The notes below the pieces were generated by a model that saw only the letters and a list, made by a program, of their open reading frames with translations, had not been told where the DNA came from and did no database searches. From Deltaproteobacteria bacterium (GTDB lineage Bacteria > Desulfobacterota > Binatia > UBA9968): a DNA stretch of 64,000 nucleotides. The translations under genes and the position numbers were made by a program. How positions within the stretch are numbered: the first letter of the stretch is position 1; the number at the start of each line of letters is the position of its first letter. This document shows positions 51,493-59,912 of this stretch, piece by piece. The stretch is from NCBI GenBank assembly GCA_016874755.1, contig VGTH01000002.1, forward strand, positions 124,501 to 188,500. Direction: 5' to 3'.

Positions 51493-51938
51493 TTCTTCAA
51501 CGCTTGCATAATCTCCTGATAGCAACCGCAGCGACAAAAATTCCCCGCCAGATATTCGCGAATCTCCTGCTCCGATGGCTTGGGATTTTCGTCGAACAGG
51601 GCTTTCGCCGTTAGAATAAACCCCGACGTGCAATAACCGCACTGTAGCGCGCCGAACTCCATGAACGCTTGTTGAATAGGGTGCAGTGTGTCGCCCTGGC
51701 TCAAGCCTTCGATGGAAGTAATCGAACAGCCCTCCGCATCGACCGCCAGCACCGAGCAAGCGCTCACCGGCTTGCCGTCGAGCAGCAAAGTGCACGCGCC
51801 ACAAACTTGGATATCGCAGCCAAGTTTCGCTCCGGTAAGGCCCAGCTGGTCGCGCACGGCTTCTAATAAAGTCGTGCGCGGCTCGACCTCAAGGTTGCGT
51901 TCTTGGTCGTTGACCCTCAATGAAATAGATTTCTTCAT
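51474..51938 (-). CDS. Molybdenum hydroxylase small subunit, [2Fe-2S], second system
   Basis: A 154-residue subunit. Cysteine sets: CDIQVCGACTLLLDGKPVSAC for the ferredoxin-like cluster and CGYCTSG with NFCRCGCYQEI for the second. It begins three bases after the stop of the FAD-subunit gene, so the two are translated together. The last few residues (VRREG) and the stop codon come from the intergenic repeat at 51428-51492, so the C-terminus was probably rewritten by that element without harm. It transfers electrons between the 49076 and 51942 proteins. Confidence 0.92.
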   Translation of the reverse strand: MKKSISLRVNDQERNLEVEPRTTLLEAVRDQLGLTGAKLGCDIQVCGACTLLLDGKPVSACSVLAVDAEGCSITSIEGLSQGDTLHPIQQAFMEFGALQCGYCTSGFILTAKALFDENPKPSEQEIREYLAGNFCRCGCYQEIMQALKNVRREG

Positions 51939-51941
51939 GGG

Positions 51942-52811
51942 CTAGCTGCGCAACGCCCTTTCATAAGCTGCGGTCACTGCCCGTTTCGTCAGCGCCCGCA
52001 CCACAGCGCGCTTATAGCGCTCCGATCCACGAATGTCGCTGATCGGTTTGCATTCTTCGGCTGCCGACCGCGCGGCTTGCTCGATCCAATTCGTGTCCAA
52101 CTTCTTTCCAACCAGCAGTTCTTCACCTTTTCTGGCCCGGATCGGCGTCGCACCAACGCAGCCCAGAACGATTCTTACCGCCTTGCAAACTTCACCGTCG
52201 AGCGTGACCCGCGCGCAGACGCCGACACTCGGTTTGTCAACGACCGAACTGCTGGAAAATCGAACGTAATCGATGCCCGAGCGCGCCGGTAGCGATGGCA
52301 AAACCACCTGGGTAAGAATTTCATCCTCCGCCAAACTCGTCTGATAATAATCGACGAAAAAGTCATCGAGCGACAACACCCGCTCACCCGCAGGTGAAGC
52401 GATCTTCACTTTACCGTCGAGCGCCATGAAAATTTGCGCCAAATCCGTCAGCGGCTCACCGGAGGCAAGATTGCCGCCGACGGTAGCAACATGGCGCACG
52501 CGGATGTTGGCAACTTCTTTTTCCGCTTCGCAAAGCACTGGAAACTTCTCTCGCGCCAGCGCCGAAGTTTCCAACTCGCGATGAGTAACCAGAGCGCCAA
52601 TGATCAGCCCCTCTTTGGCGTCGAAGCGAATCCCCTTCAGCGCATCGATCTTTTTTATATTCACCAGCGCCTTCGGCTCCAGCAACCCTTGCTTCATCAC
52701 AATGCCAAGATAGGCGCCGCCGGCATAAACCTTGGCGTCGCCGCCGTGCTGTTTGAGCAACGCGCAGGCTTCGTTGACCGTGGTCGGTTCGAGGTAGTCG
52801 AAGTTTTTCAT
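51942..52811 (-). CDS. Molybdenum hydroxylase medium subunit, FAD-binding, second system
   Basis: A 289-residue FAD subunit, first gene of a minus-strand operon (FAD, [2Fe-2S], Mo). The flavin-binding motifs are KVYAGGAYLGIVMKQG and VANIRVRHVATVGGNLASGE; the C-terminal domain (about 180-285) matches CO dehydrogenase flavoprotein. In the first motif, GGAYL replaces the more usual GGTDL/GGTEL, which may affect FAD contacts. A GCGCGGAG-type repeat lies immediately upstream and hides any promoter. Confidence 0.9.
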   Translation of the reverse strand: MKNFDYLEPTTVNEACALLKQHGGDAKVYAGGAYLGIVMKQGLLEPKALVNIKKIDALKGIRFDAKEGLIIGALVTHRELETSALAREKFPVLCEAEKEVANIRVRHVATVGGNLASGEPLTDLAQIFMALDGKVKIASPAGERVLSLDDFFVDYYQTSLAEDEILTQVVLPSLPARSGIDYVRFSSSSVVDKPSVGVCARVTLDGEVCKAVRIVLGCVGATPIRARKGEELLVGKKLDTNWIEQAARSAAEECKPISDIRGSERYKRAVVRALTKRAVTAAYERALRS

Positions 52812-52826
52812 GGATCTAAGACATCC

Positions 52827-52908
52827 GCGCGCGGAGACCGCTAAGGACGCAGAGTTCGGAAACTTAAATTATTCTCAGCTCTGCGCCCTCAGCGCCTCTG
52901 CGCGAGAA
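52827..52908. repeat. Full GCGCGGAG / CTCTGCGC intergenic palindrome
   Basis: Left GCGCGCGGAGACCGCTAAGG then ACGCAGAG; right CTCTGCGCCCTCAGCGCCTC then TGCGCGAGA, around an AT-rich middle. Closest relative is 10930-11006. It lies between a UbiD gene and the FAD-subunit gene. Confidence 0.85.
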
Positions 52909-52924
52909 AATCCTCTTCCGTCCT

Positions 52925-54271
52925 TCAAATATATTTCACCTTATCGACGCCCGGTATCTCCACCTTCTCAAAGCGCCAGTGATCCTTCATCGGCGCCGTC
53001 GCATCGATGCCCAATCCCGCGGTCACGCGCGGCTCGGGGCAAGACGGATCTAGCGTCGAGCAGGCGAGCCGCGGAATGATGATCGTATCTTTATCCGCCT
53101 GAAAGCGCGTCGCCATTGCCCAATCGACATCCTGCGGATTGAAGGGATCGATGTCCTCGTCGACAACGATCACCTGCTTCAAGCCGATCGCCAGCGATAA
53201 TAACGCCAGAATAACATTGCGCCCCTCGTTTTCAGCGCGCTTCTTGATCGATACCACAACATGATGCCGAAACGTGCCGCCGGGCGTCATGTTGATGCCT
53301 TTGACTTCCGGCACGATCTTTTTGATCTCGCGCTCGACCACCGCGGCGTTGCCCCATTCGATCAGCGTGTGGTTTTCCGTGACCGGCATGCCAGTGAGCG
53401 CGGTCTGCCAGATCGGGTTTTTGCGCATGGTGATCGCGGTCACTTGCACCACCGGCGCTTGCTTGGCGTCGCTGTAGCAGCCAGGGTATTCCCCATACGG
53501 GCCGTCCGGCACCCGCTCGCCTGGAATGGTCACGCCTTCAATAATAACTTCGGCAAACGCCGGCACCTCGACATCAATGGTCTCGCATTTGGTGAGCTTG
53601 ACGGCGGAACCGCGCAGGCCGCCGGCGACGTGAAACTCGTCGATGCCGTAGGGAACCTTGGCTTGCGACGCAATGACAATCGTCGGGTCGACACCTACCG
53701 CGGTCGCGACTTCCAAACCTTTTTCCCGTTCCTCGGCCATTAGAATCATTCTACCGAGATGATGATCCGCCGGCGCCCAGAGCGAAAGCTTATCTTTGCC
53801 AAGCACCAGCATGCGATGCACGGAGACATTGCGCACACCGGAATCGGGATCTTTGCCGATCTGCACGCCGATCGTCACGTAAGGTCCGATGTCTTTGCTC
53901 GCGTGGGTGACAATCGGCAGCTTGGTCAGATCGATCTGATCGCCGGTCCATTTGATCTCTTTCACCGGCCCGGTGGCAACCATTTCCGGCGGGATGCGCT
54001 TTTCTTCGAGGGTGGCGTAGCGCTCAGCGATTTGCTCCTGCGGCACACCGAGTCCAAGCGCGACCAACTTGCGTGTGGCGAACAAACCGCCGAGCACATT
54101 CCATCCGGGATACCCTTTGACGTTTTCAAACAACAGCGCCGGCCCCTGGATGTCCGAAGCCTTGCGGATGCCGGCGGCAATTTCGTGCTTGACGCTGACT
54201 TCGTCTTTGACCCGCTTGAGTTGCCCCAAGTCGTCCAGATGGGCGAGAAAACCTCTTAGATCGTCGAACAT
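52925..54271 (-). CDS. UbiD-family decarboxylase with altered active-site motif
   Basis: A 448-residue UbiD enzyme (ATG 54271, GAGG upstream). N-terminal MFDDLRGFLAHLDDLGQLKR and GPALLFENVKGYPGWNVLGG are family-typical; prFMN-binding residues lie in NVSVHRMLVLGKDKLSLWAP. The active-site string reads VPDGPYGEYPGCYSD, so the first acid of the usual E-G-P-F-G-E pair is Asp. UbiD enzymes catalyse reversible decarboxylation of aromatic or alpha,beta-unsaturated acids. It is upstream of a molybdenum hydroxylase operon and downstream of an LLM oxidoreductase on the same strand, so a catabolic role is likely. Substrate unknown. Confidence 0.88.
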   Translation of the reverse strand: MFDDLRGFLAHLDDLGQLKRVKDEVSVKHEIAAGIRKASDIQGPALLFENVKGYPGWNVLGGLFATRKLVALGLGVPQEQIAERYATLEEKRIPPEMVATGPVKEIKWTGDQIDLTKLPIVTHASKDIGPYVTIGVQIGKDPDSGVRNVSVHRMLVLGKDKLSLWAPADHHLGRMILMAEEREKGLEVATAVGVDPTIVIASQAKVPYGIDEFHVAGGLRGSAVKLTKCETIDVEVPAFAEVIIEGVTIPGERVPDGPYGEYPGCYSDAKQAPVVQVTAITMRKNPIWQTALTGMPVTENHTLIEWGNAAVVEREIKKIVPEVKGINMTPGGTFRHHVVVSIKKRAENEGRNVILALLSLAIGLKQVIVVDEDIDPFNPQDVDWAMATRFQADKDTIIIPRLACSTLDPSCPEPRVTAGLGIDATAPMKDHWRFEKVEIPGVDKVKYI

Positions 54272-54292
54272 AAGGAACCTCGAAATTCAATT

Positions 54293-54370
54293 GCAGTATT
54301 GGAGTATGTGGAGTAATGGGCTTCGGATTCCGGACCCAAAACTCCACCACTCCAATACTCCATCACTCCA
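54293..54370. repeat. Intergenic palindrome, GGAGTATTGGAGT family
   Basis: Left GCAGTATTGGAGTATGTGGA then GTAATGGG; right ACTCCACCACTCCAATACTC then CATCACTCC. The inverted arms use the words GGAGTA and CACTCC. The stop of the LLM gene (54363-54365) lies inside the right arm. Confidence 0.8.
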
Positions 54371-55349
54371 GTCTTTTCAGCAACGGCAACACTTCCTCGC
54401 AAAACCGTCTCACCTGGCCTTTTTGATCGTTCGCGGTAAAGCGCAGTACCGGCGTGCGGATGCCCATGTCGATCCACTCTTGAATCAACCCGGCGCAATC
54501 CTTCGGCGTGCCGTGCGCGAGCCAGACTTTGATTAATTTTTCCGGCGGATACGTCGGGCCGTAGTAATGATTGAAGTAGTCTTTTGCCTGCCGATAGGCC
54601 AACTGCCGGTCCTCGTTAATGTTGACCATGCCGTGAATTGCCACTTCGAAATTCGACAAATCCTTGCCGCTCTCTTGCGCTCCCTGCTCAATGACTTTCA
54701 GTCGCTTGCCCATTTCTTCGGCGGTAACACCCATGGTGATGTAGCCGTCGGCGAGCAAACCCACCCGGCGCATCGCTTGATCGACGGTCTTGTCACCGGC
54801 CTGCTCGCGATCGGGGCTAACGGCAATCCAGATCGGCGGCGGCTTCTGCACCGGCTTAGGCACGATGTTGTAATTTTCCAGTGTGTAATACTTGCCGCGG
54901 AACGACGTCGGCGTGTCGCTCCAGATCTGGCGCAAAAGCTCGATGCCCTCGCGCATGCGGCCGACGCGCTCCTCCTTCTTGATACCGAAGGCGCGCAGCT
55001 CGCCTTCATGGCCGCCGCCGATGCAGACGCCAAGCAGCGAGCGGCCTTGCGACAGCTGATCCAGCGTCGCCCATTGGATCGCCAACAGCACCGGATGGCG
55101 CACCGGAAACGACGCCATGCAGATCGTTCCCAAACGGACCTTTTTCGTGTGGGTTGCGATCGCCGCGAGCATTGTAATGGCTTCTAAGCGCGGCTTGTGA
55201 ATCAAACTGTCGCCAAACCAGACCGACTCGAACACGCCGGTTTGCTCGGCGTACGCCGCAGTTTGGATCAACTCGTCGAGATCGGTGAGACCAAACAGCG
55301 CGCCGCGATTGGGCAAGCTTAAGCCCCATTTGACCGGCAAGTTTTGCAT
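54363..55349 (-). CDS. LLM-class flavin-dependent oxidoreductase
   Basis: A 328-residue luciferase-like protein, third of its class here. Landmarks: VKWGLSLPNRGALFGLTDLD, FESVWFGDSLIHKPRLEAIT, VRLGTICMASFPVRHPVLLA, RSLLGVCIGGGHEGELRAFG and PPPIWIAVSPDREQAGDKTV. It lies 91 bases upstream of the UbiD gene at 52925 on the same strand and is divergent from the UbiD gene at 55470, so it may feed a substrate to one of them. Its last residues and stop are part of a palindromic repeat. Confidence 0.89.
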   Translation of the reverse strand: MQNLPVKWGLSLPNRGALFGLTDLDELIQTAAYAEQTGVFESVWFGDSLIHKPRLEAITMLAAIATHTKKVRLGTICMASFPVRHPVLLAIQWATLDQLSQGRSLLGVCIGGGHEGELRAFGIKKEERVGRMREGIELLRQIWSDTPTSFRGKYYTLENYNIVPKPVQKPPPIWIAVSPDREQAGDKTVDQAMRRVGLLADGYITMGVTAEEMGKRLKVIEQGAQESGKDLSNFEVAIHGMVNINEDRQLAYRQAKDYFNHYYGPTYPPEKLIKVWLAHGTPKDCAGLIQEWIDMGIRTPVLRFTANDQKGQVRRFCEEVLPLLKRLE

Positions 55350-55469
55350 GGCTGGTTCAGTGTTAGAAGAACCGCTTTACACTGTCAAGCAATCCTTGAT
55401 AGAAGACAACATCTATGAAATGTAAAGGGATAAGACCGATTCGCAGCGAATTTTTGGAGGAAGTTAAAG

Positions 55470-56903
55470 ATGGCTAAGGACCTGCGCAGCTATTTGGACG
55501 ATCTATTGGAGAAGCGACCCAAGGATGTCGTCGTCGTCGACAAAGAAGTCGATCCGGTTTACGAGGTCACGGGAATCGTTGAGCGCTTCGAACGCGAAAA
55601 CAAATTTCCCCTCGTATTCTTCAAAAACGTCAAAGGATCGAAGTTTCCCGCCATTGTGAATCTTGGCGCCACCTACGAGCGCCTCGCCTTGGCCCTCGGC
55701 TCACCCAACGTGCCGCAGATGGTGCGCGACTTGGCGCATCGCGAGCATCAACCCCTGCCGGTGAAAGAAATCTCCGCCAAAGACGCGCCTTGCAAAGAAG
55801 TAATCTTGAAAGGCGACCAAGTCGACCTCGACCTGCTCCCCGTGCTGACCCACAACGAAGGCGACGCCGGCGCTTACATCAACGCTGCGGCGATGATCTG
55901 CAAAGAGCGCGGCACCGGCGCGGTCAATGTCGGTATCTACCGCCATCAGAAGCAGGGCAAACGTCAACTCGGTGTGATGATCAACCCAGCGAATCATGCC
56001 AACTACGTCCGCGCCGAATACGAAGAAAACAACGAGTCCATGGAAGTGGCGCTCTGCATCGGCCATCACCCGGCGTTGAACATGGCCGCAGTCAGCAAAC
56101 AGGCCGGCGTCGGCTCGGAGCTGGAAATCGCCGGCGCGTTTCTCGGCGAGCCGCTGCGCGTCGTCAAAGCCGAGACGGTGGATCTCATGGTGCCGGCCGA
56201 CTGCGAGATCATTGTCGAAGGCAAGGTGCCGCCGAAAAAACGCCAGTACGAAGGCCCCTTCGGCGAATGGCCGCATTACTACTACAAAGAAGGCGAATGC
56301 CCGTTCATCGAAGTCAGCTGCATCACCATGCGCAAGAACCCGATTTACCAGAGCATCCACAGCGCCCACATCGAGCACAACATCATCGGCGCCGCGCCAC
56401 GCCTGGGCAGCTTGTTGAAGCGCGTCCAGGAAGTCGTGCCGAGTACCACCGCCGTGAATTTACCGATCTCCGGTGCAGCGCGCTCGCACTGCTACATCTC
56501 GGTCAAGAAACGCGCCGAAGGCGATCCCAAACAAGCGGCCCTCGGCGCCATCGTCACCGACCCGAATATTAAACATGTCATCGTCGTCGACGAAGACGTC
56601 GATGTCTTCAACGAAACCCAAGTGCTGTGGGCCCTGGCCATGCGCTTCCAAGCCGACCGCGACCTGGTCGTCATCCCGCACATCATCGGCTCGCACTTGA
56701 ACCCGACCGCCTATGGCTACAATCGGCTGGAGCGCGGCCCGATGGAAACTAAATTAATCTTCGACGCCACCAAGCCGCTGCCGCCCTACGACTTCCCCCA
56801 AGAAGCCCAGGCGCCGGACGCGGTGCTGAAAAAAATCGACTTAAATCGCGACACCCGGCCCTACGAGCCCGGCAAAGACGACAAAGCGATAACCGGGAAA
56901 TAG
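55470..56903 (+). CDS. UbiD-family decarboxylase, catabolic type
   Basis: A 477-residue UbiD enzyme (ATG 55470, GGAGG nine bases upstream). The canonical acid pair is intact in RQYEGPFGEWPHYYYKEGEC, and NVGIYRHQKQGKRQLGVMIN holds prFMN-phosphate contacts. The N-terminus LRSYLDDLLEKRPKDVVVVD and the late segment FDATKPLPPYDFPQEAQAPD resemble UbiD-like enzymes found in aromatic degradation clusters. It is followed on the same strand by an ABC importer, fitting uptake plus decarboxylation of an aromatic acid. Substrate not known. Confidence 0.89.
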   Translation: MAKDLRSYLDDLLEKRPKDVVVVDKEVDPVYEVTGIVERFERENKFPLVFFKNVKGSKFPAIVNLGATYERLALALGSPNVPQMVRDLAHREHQPLPVKEISAKDAPCKEVILKGDQVDLDLLPVLTHNEGDAGAYINAAAMICKERGTGAVNVGIYRHQKQGKRQLGVMINPANHANYVRAEYEENNESMEVALCIGHHPALNMAAVSKQAGVGSELEIAGAFLGEPLRVVKAETVDLMVPADCEIIVEGKVPPKKRQYEGPFGEWPHYYYKEGECPFIEVSCITMRKNPIYQSIHSAHIEHNIIGAAPRLGSLLKRVQEVVPSTTAVNLPISGAARSHCYISVKKRAEGDPKQAALGAIVTDPNIKHVIVVDEDVDVFNETQVLWALAMRFQADRDLVVIPHIIGSHLNPTAYGYNRLERGPMETKLIFDATKPLPPYDFPQEAQAPDAVLKKIDLNRDTRPYEPGKDDKAITGK

Positions 56904-57004
56904 CCGAGTCAACGACTCGGCATTCCAAATTCCAAATTACAGATTCTAAATTATTCCAAATACGCACGATCTGGAATTTGGAATCGGGAATCTGGAATTC
57001 CGAG
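56904..57004. repeat. Intergenic palindrome, ATTCCAAATTCC family, with a small leading hairpin
   Basis: Starts with the hairpin CCGAGT-CAACG-ACTCGG just past the UbiD stop, then CATTCCAAATTCCAAATTAC and, inverted, ATCTGGAATTTGGAATCGGG then AATCTGGAATTCCGAG. Words TTCCAAA and TTTGGAA dominate. The fragment GTTCCAAATTCCAAAG at 57838-57853 is related. Confidence 0.8.
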
Positions 57005-57018
57005 CGTAGCGAGGACGC

Positions 57019-57876
57019 ATGCTTGAGATCCAAGGGGTCTCTAAAATTTACCAGAAGACCGTCAAAGACAGCACCAGCAAAGTTGAAGCGCTGTCCAACG
57101 TCAATCTTTCGATTCGCGAGAACGAGTTTCTCAGCATCATCGGGCCGAGCGGCTGCGGCAAGACCACGCTGCTCAAGATGATCGACGGCTTAATCCCATA
57201 CGATAGCGGCACTATCTCGATCGACGGAAAACCGGTCCGCGGACCGGGACCGGATCGCGCGGTTGTCTTTCAGACATTCGCTCTACTGCCCTGGCGCACA
57301 GTGCAAGCCAACGTCGAATTTAGCCTAGAGTTCCGCCACATCGCGCCCAAAGAACGGAGCGAGATCGCCCACGATTTTCTAAAGCGCGTGGGCCTGGCCG
57401 ACTTCGCCAACCACTACCCACACGAGCTTTCCGGCGGCATGCAGCAGCGCGCCGGCCTCGCTCGCGCTCTCGCGGTAAGTCCAAAAATCCTGCTCATGGA
57501 CGAGCCCTTCGGCGCGGTCGATGCCCAGACGCGCCAGCTTTTGCAGGAGGACTTGCTGGAGCTCTGGCAACGCGAGCGCAAGACCGTCGTTTTCATCACC
57601 CACAGCATGGACGAAGCGGTCTATCTTTCGGACCGCGTGGTCGTCATGACACCGCGCCCAGGGAAAATTGCCGAGATACTAGAGGTGCCGCTGCCGCGCC
57701 CGCGCATCGCCGACGACGTGCGCCGCGATGCCAAATTCGTCGACTTGACCAACTACATTTGGGACAGCTTGAAGAAAAATATGGAGAACGGCCACCGCGG
57801 CCCACGCAGCGCGCAAGTCCAAGGCTCCGAGTTCGAGGTTCCAAATTCCAAAGTCGGTTCCAGTGTGAAGGCGTAG
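57019..57876 (+). CDS. ABC importer ATPase, NitT/TauT (SsuB/TauB) family
   Basis: A 285-residue ATPase (ATG 57019, GAGG four bases upstream). Walker A IIGPSGCGKTTLLKM, Q-loop FQTFALLPWRTV, signature LSGGMQQRAGLARAL and Walker B ILLMDEPFGAVD are intact, followed by the H-loop FITHSMDEAVYLSD. It energises the importer encoded by the next genes. The C-terminal 20 residues (QVQGSEFEVPNSKVGSSVKA) come from an ATTCCAAATTCC-type repeat fused in frame (57826-57870), a likely neutral replacement of the original end. Confidence 0.93.
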   Translation: MLEIQGVSKIYQKTVKDSTSKVEALSNVNLSIRENEFLSIIGPSGCGKTTLLKMIDGLIPYDSGTISIDGKPVRGPGPDRAVVFQTFALLPWRTVQANVEFSLEFRHIAPKERSEIAHDFLKRVGLADFANHYPHELSGGMQQRAGLARALAVSPKILLMDEPFGAVDAQTRQLLQEDLLELWQRERKTVVFITHSMDEAVYLSDRVVVMTPRPGKIAEILEVPLPRPRIADDVRRDAKFVDLTNYIWDSLKKNMENGHRGPRSAQVQGSEFEVPNSKVGSSVKA

Positions 57877-57918
57877 TTTGCATTGCAAGGGGCCCTAGCA
57901 TAGCTAAGTAGAATAAAT

Positions 57919-57952
57919 CCGAACTTTGCGTCCTTTGCGCCTCTGCGCGAGA
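57919..57952. repeat. Half copy of the CTCTGCGC / GCGCGAGA repeat
   Basis: CCGAACTTTGCGTCCTTTGC then GCCTCTGCGCGAGA: a right arm only, as at 2001-2037, between the ATPase and permease genes. Confidence 0.7.
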
Positions 57953-57971
57953 CAATATCCGAGATCCAGCG

Positions 57972-58733
57972 ATGCCATCGCTAAATCGCTTCAACATCAA
58001 CGTCCTCTCAATCATTTCCCTCGCCGTGGTCTGGGAAGTGGCCGGCCGCGTCATGGACTCGCAGTTAATCCCGCCGCTGTCGCAAATCGGCCTTGCCTGG
58101 TGGAAGCTCTTTGCCAGCGGCAAGCTGCTCACCAACCTCACGGCCAGCCTATGGACCCTCGCCGCGGGATTTTTTCTGGCGGTCTTCGTCGGCATCATCA
58201 TCGGCTTACTAATGGGCCGCTTTCGCGCCGTCGAGCATTTTCTCGATCTTTATGTCAATTCACTCATGTCTGCGCCGACCACCGCTTTCGTCCCCGTGCT
58301 CATCATGTGGCTCGGCCTCGGCGTGCAGTCGCGCATCGCGGTGGTTTTTCTTTTTGCCGTCTTTGTGATCATCATCAACACCATGACCGGGGTTAAGCAG
58401 GTCGACCGGGTCTTGGTCGAGATGGCCCACTCCTTCGGCGCGCGCGAGCACGAAGTTTTTCGCAAGATCATTCTGCCCGCCGCCATGCCGGCCATCATGG
58501 CCGGCGTGCGCCTCGGCATGGGGCGCGCGGTCAAAGGCATGGTCACCGCCGAGATGCTGCTCACGCTCACCGGCATTGGCGCCATGATCATGCAATATGG
58601 CTCGGCCTTCGCCACCGATTCGCTTTTCGCCGTGATTTTGACCATTCTTATCGTCGCCATGATCACCATGAAGCTAGTTCAAATGGTCGACCAACGTCTA
58701 ACTGGATGGAAAGTAGAAGTCGCCGTCGAATAA
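57972..58733 (+). CDS. ABC importer permease, NitT/TauT (SsuC/TauC) family
   Basis: A 253-residue permease with six membrane helices. The cytoplasmic coupling loop EMAHSFGAREHEVFRKIILP, with AAMPAIMAGVRLGMGRAVKG, is the EAA motif that docks on the ATPase. The N-terminus (LNRFNINVLSIISLAVVWEV) shows the first helix. A second permease of the same family lies at 59910; transporters of this class are usually homodimers, so the two may form separate importers or a heterodimer. Confidence 0.92.
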   Translation: MPSLNRFNINVLSIISLAVVWEVAGRVMDSQLIPPLSQIGLAWWKLFASGKLLTNLTASLWTLAAGFFLAVFVGIIIGLLMGRFRAVEHFLDLYVNSLMSAPTTAFVPVLIMWLGLGVQSRIAVVFLFAVFVIIINTMTGVKQVDRVLVEMAHSFGAREHEVFRKIILPAAMPAIMAGVRLGMGRAVKGMVTAEMLLTLTGIGAMIMQYGSAFATDSLFAVILTILIVAMITMKLVQMVDQRLTGWKVEVAVE

Positions 58734-58758
58734 ACCCCTTACTATGGGAGGAGTTTTT

Positions 58759-59745
58759 ATGATCAGGTCGTTTGCCAAAACCGCCGCGTGGCTCGTGCTA
58801 GTCGCCTTGGCCTTGGTCTGGGGCAGCGAGGCTCAGGCGCAGAAAAAAGTGCGCTTCGCCTACCCGTCATCAGCGGACATGGGTGACATTCCGTCGCTGC
58901 TCGCTTGGGAACAGTTGAAGAAACAGGGCATCGAAGTCGTGCCGACTTTTTTTCCGAAGACCGACTTGGCCGTGCAGGCGGTGGTCGCCGGTGAGGCGGA
59001 CATGGGCACCGCCGCAGGCATCGCGGTCATGAAAGCGGTTGAAAGCGGGCTGAACGCGCGGATCATCGCCGAGCAGGTGCGCAACGAGTGGCAGCTGGTG
59101 GCGCCCGTATCGGTCAAAGACCCCAAGCAACTCGACGGCAAAAGAGTCGGCTACCACGCGCCGGTCACAGTCACCGAAGCGCTGGTCAAGTGGATGGCGC
59201 AACATTATAAGATCAATCCCCAGTGGATGATCATACCGGGCTCCGACGTGCGCGCCGAAGCGCTGATGCGCGGCCAACTCGACGCCACGCCCGCCGAGAT
59301 CGGCGACGTGATCAATATCTTGAATAGCAAGCCTGGCCAGTTTCACGTGTTGACCTCCTACGCCAAGACCTTTCCGCAGTTGATCGGCTCGATGTATTTC
59401 TCGCGCGTCGACTACCTTCAACAAAACGGCCCAGTCGTCGAAGCCGTGCTTGAAGCGCTGCTGCGCGCCCATCGCCTGCTTGACGAGAAACCCGCGCTGG
59501 TGAAAGAACACGCGCTGCGATTGCTGCCGGAGACCAAACCGGAGCTGATCGACGCCATCGCCAAGAGCTATCGCGAGTTGCGGATCTGGGACGTCAACGC
59601 CGGCGCCGGCAAAGAACGCGGCAATGCCAGCATCAAATTCTTCGAAGAGGCCGGCCTCTTGAAGAAAGACGCGGTGACCTTCGCTCAAGCCTTTGAAACC
59701 GCGCCGCTGGAAAAAGTGTTGAAGAAGATTGGCGTAAAGAAATAA
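58759..59745 (+). CDS. ABC importer periplasmic binding protein, NitT/TauT family
   Basis: A 328-residue exported protein. The ATG at 58759 follows GGGAGGAG by five bases and opens the signal peptide SFAKTAAWLVLVALALVWGS with cleavage near EAQAQ. The SsuA-like core contains IPSLLAWEQLKKQGIEVVPT, AVVAGEADMGTAAGIAVMKA and PKQLDGKRVGYHAPVTVTEA. It is the substrate receptor of the importer whose ATPase and permease genes precede it, with 25 bases to the permease. Confidence 0.92.
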   Translation: MIRSFAKTAAWLVLVALALVWGSEAQAQKKVRFAYPSSADMGDIPSLLAWEQLKKQGIEVVPTFFPKTDLAVQAVVAGEADMGTAAGIAVMKAVESGLNARIIAEQVRNEWQLVAPVSVKDPKQLDGKRVGYHAPVTVTEALVKWMAQHYKINPQWMIIPGSDVRAEALMRGQLDATPAEIGDVINILNSKPGQFHVLTSYAKTFPQLIGSMYFSRVDYLQQNGPVVEAVLEALLRAHRLLDEKPALVKEHALRLLPETKPELIDAIAKSYRELRIWDVNAGAGKERGNASIKFFEEAGLLKKDAVTFAQAFETAPLEKVLKKIGVKK

Positions 59746-59756
59746 GGAAATCGCAA

Positions 59757-59826
59757 ATCTCCTCTAACCCCTCTTTATTCAAAGAGGGAACCGGATTGCT
59801 CCCCCCTTGAGAAAACAGGGGGGAGC
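59757..59826. repeat. Double hairpin, CCCTCTTT and GCTCCCCCC stems
   Basis: CCCTCTTT (59769-59776) / AAAGAGGG (59781-59788), then GCTCCCCCC (59798-59806) / GGGGGGAGC (59818-59826), both perfect. The style is that of the CCCTCTCCC elements at 3111 and 63034. No T-run follows, so a terminator is not certain. Confidence 0.75.
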
Positions 59827-59841
59827 AGGAACCGCATCAGA

Positions 59842-59912
59842 AACTTTGAACCCTTGGATAGACTCAGGGCAAGCTTTTGAACCTTGAACTTTGAACCCAT
59901 CGCAAAGCGATG
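59842..59912. repeat. TTTGAACC word repeat and ATCGC hairpin before the second permease
   Basis: AACTTTGAACCC, TTTTGAACCTTGAACTTTGA and AACCC repeat one word; then CATCGC-AAA-GCGATG, whose right arm contains the ATG of the permease at 59910. No ribosome binding site is seen. Confidence 0.6.

Noticed and set aside
59757-59826. Terminator call for the double hairpin after the binding-protein gene
   Set aside because: The stems are strong but no T-run follows either one, and a co-directional permease gene comes next; listed as a repeat instead.
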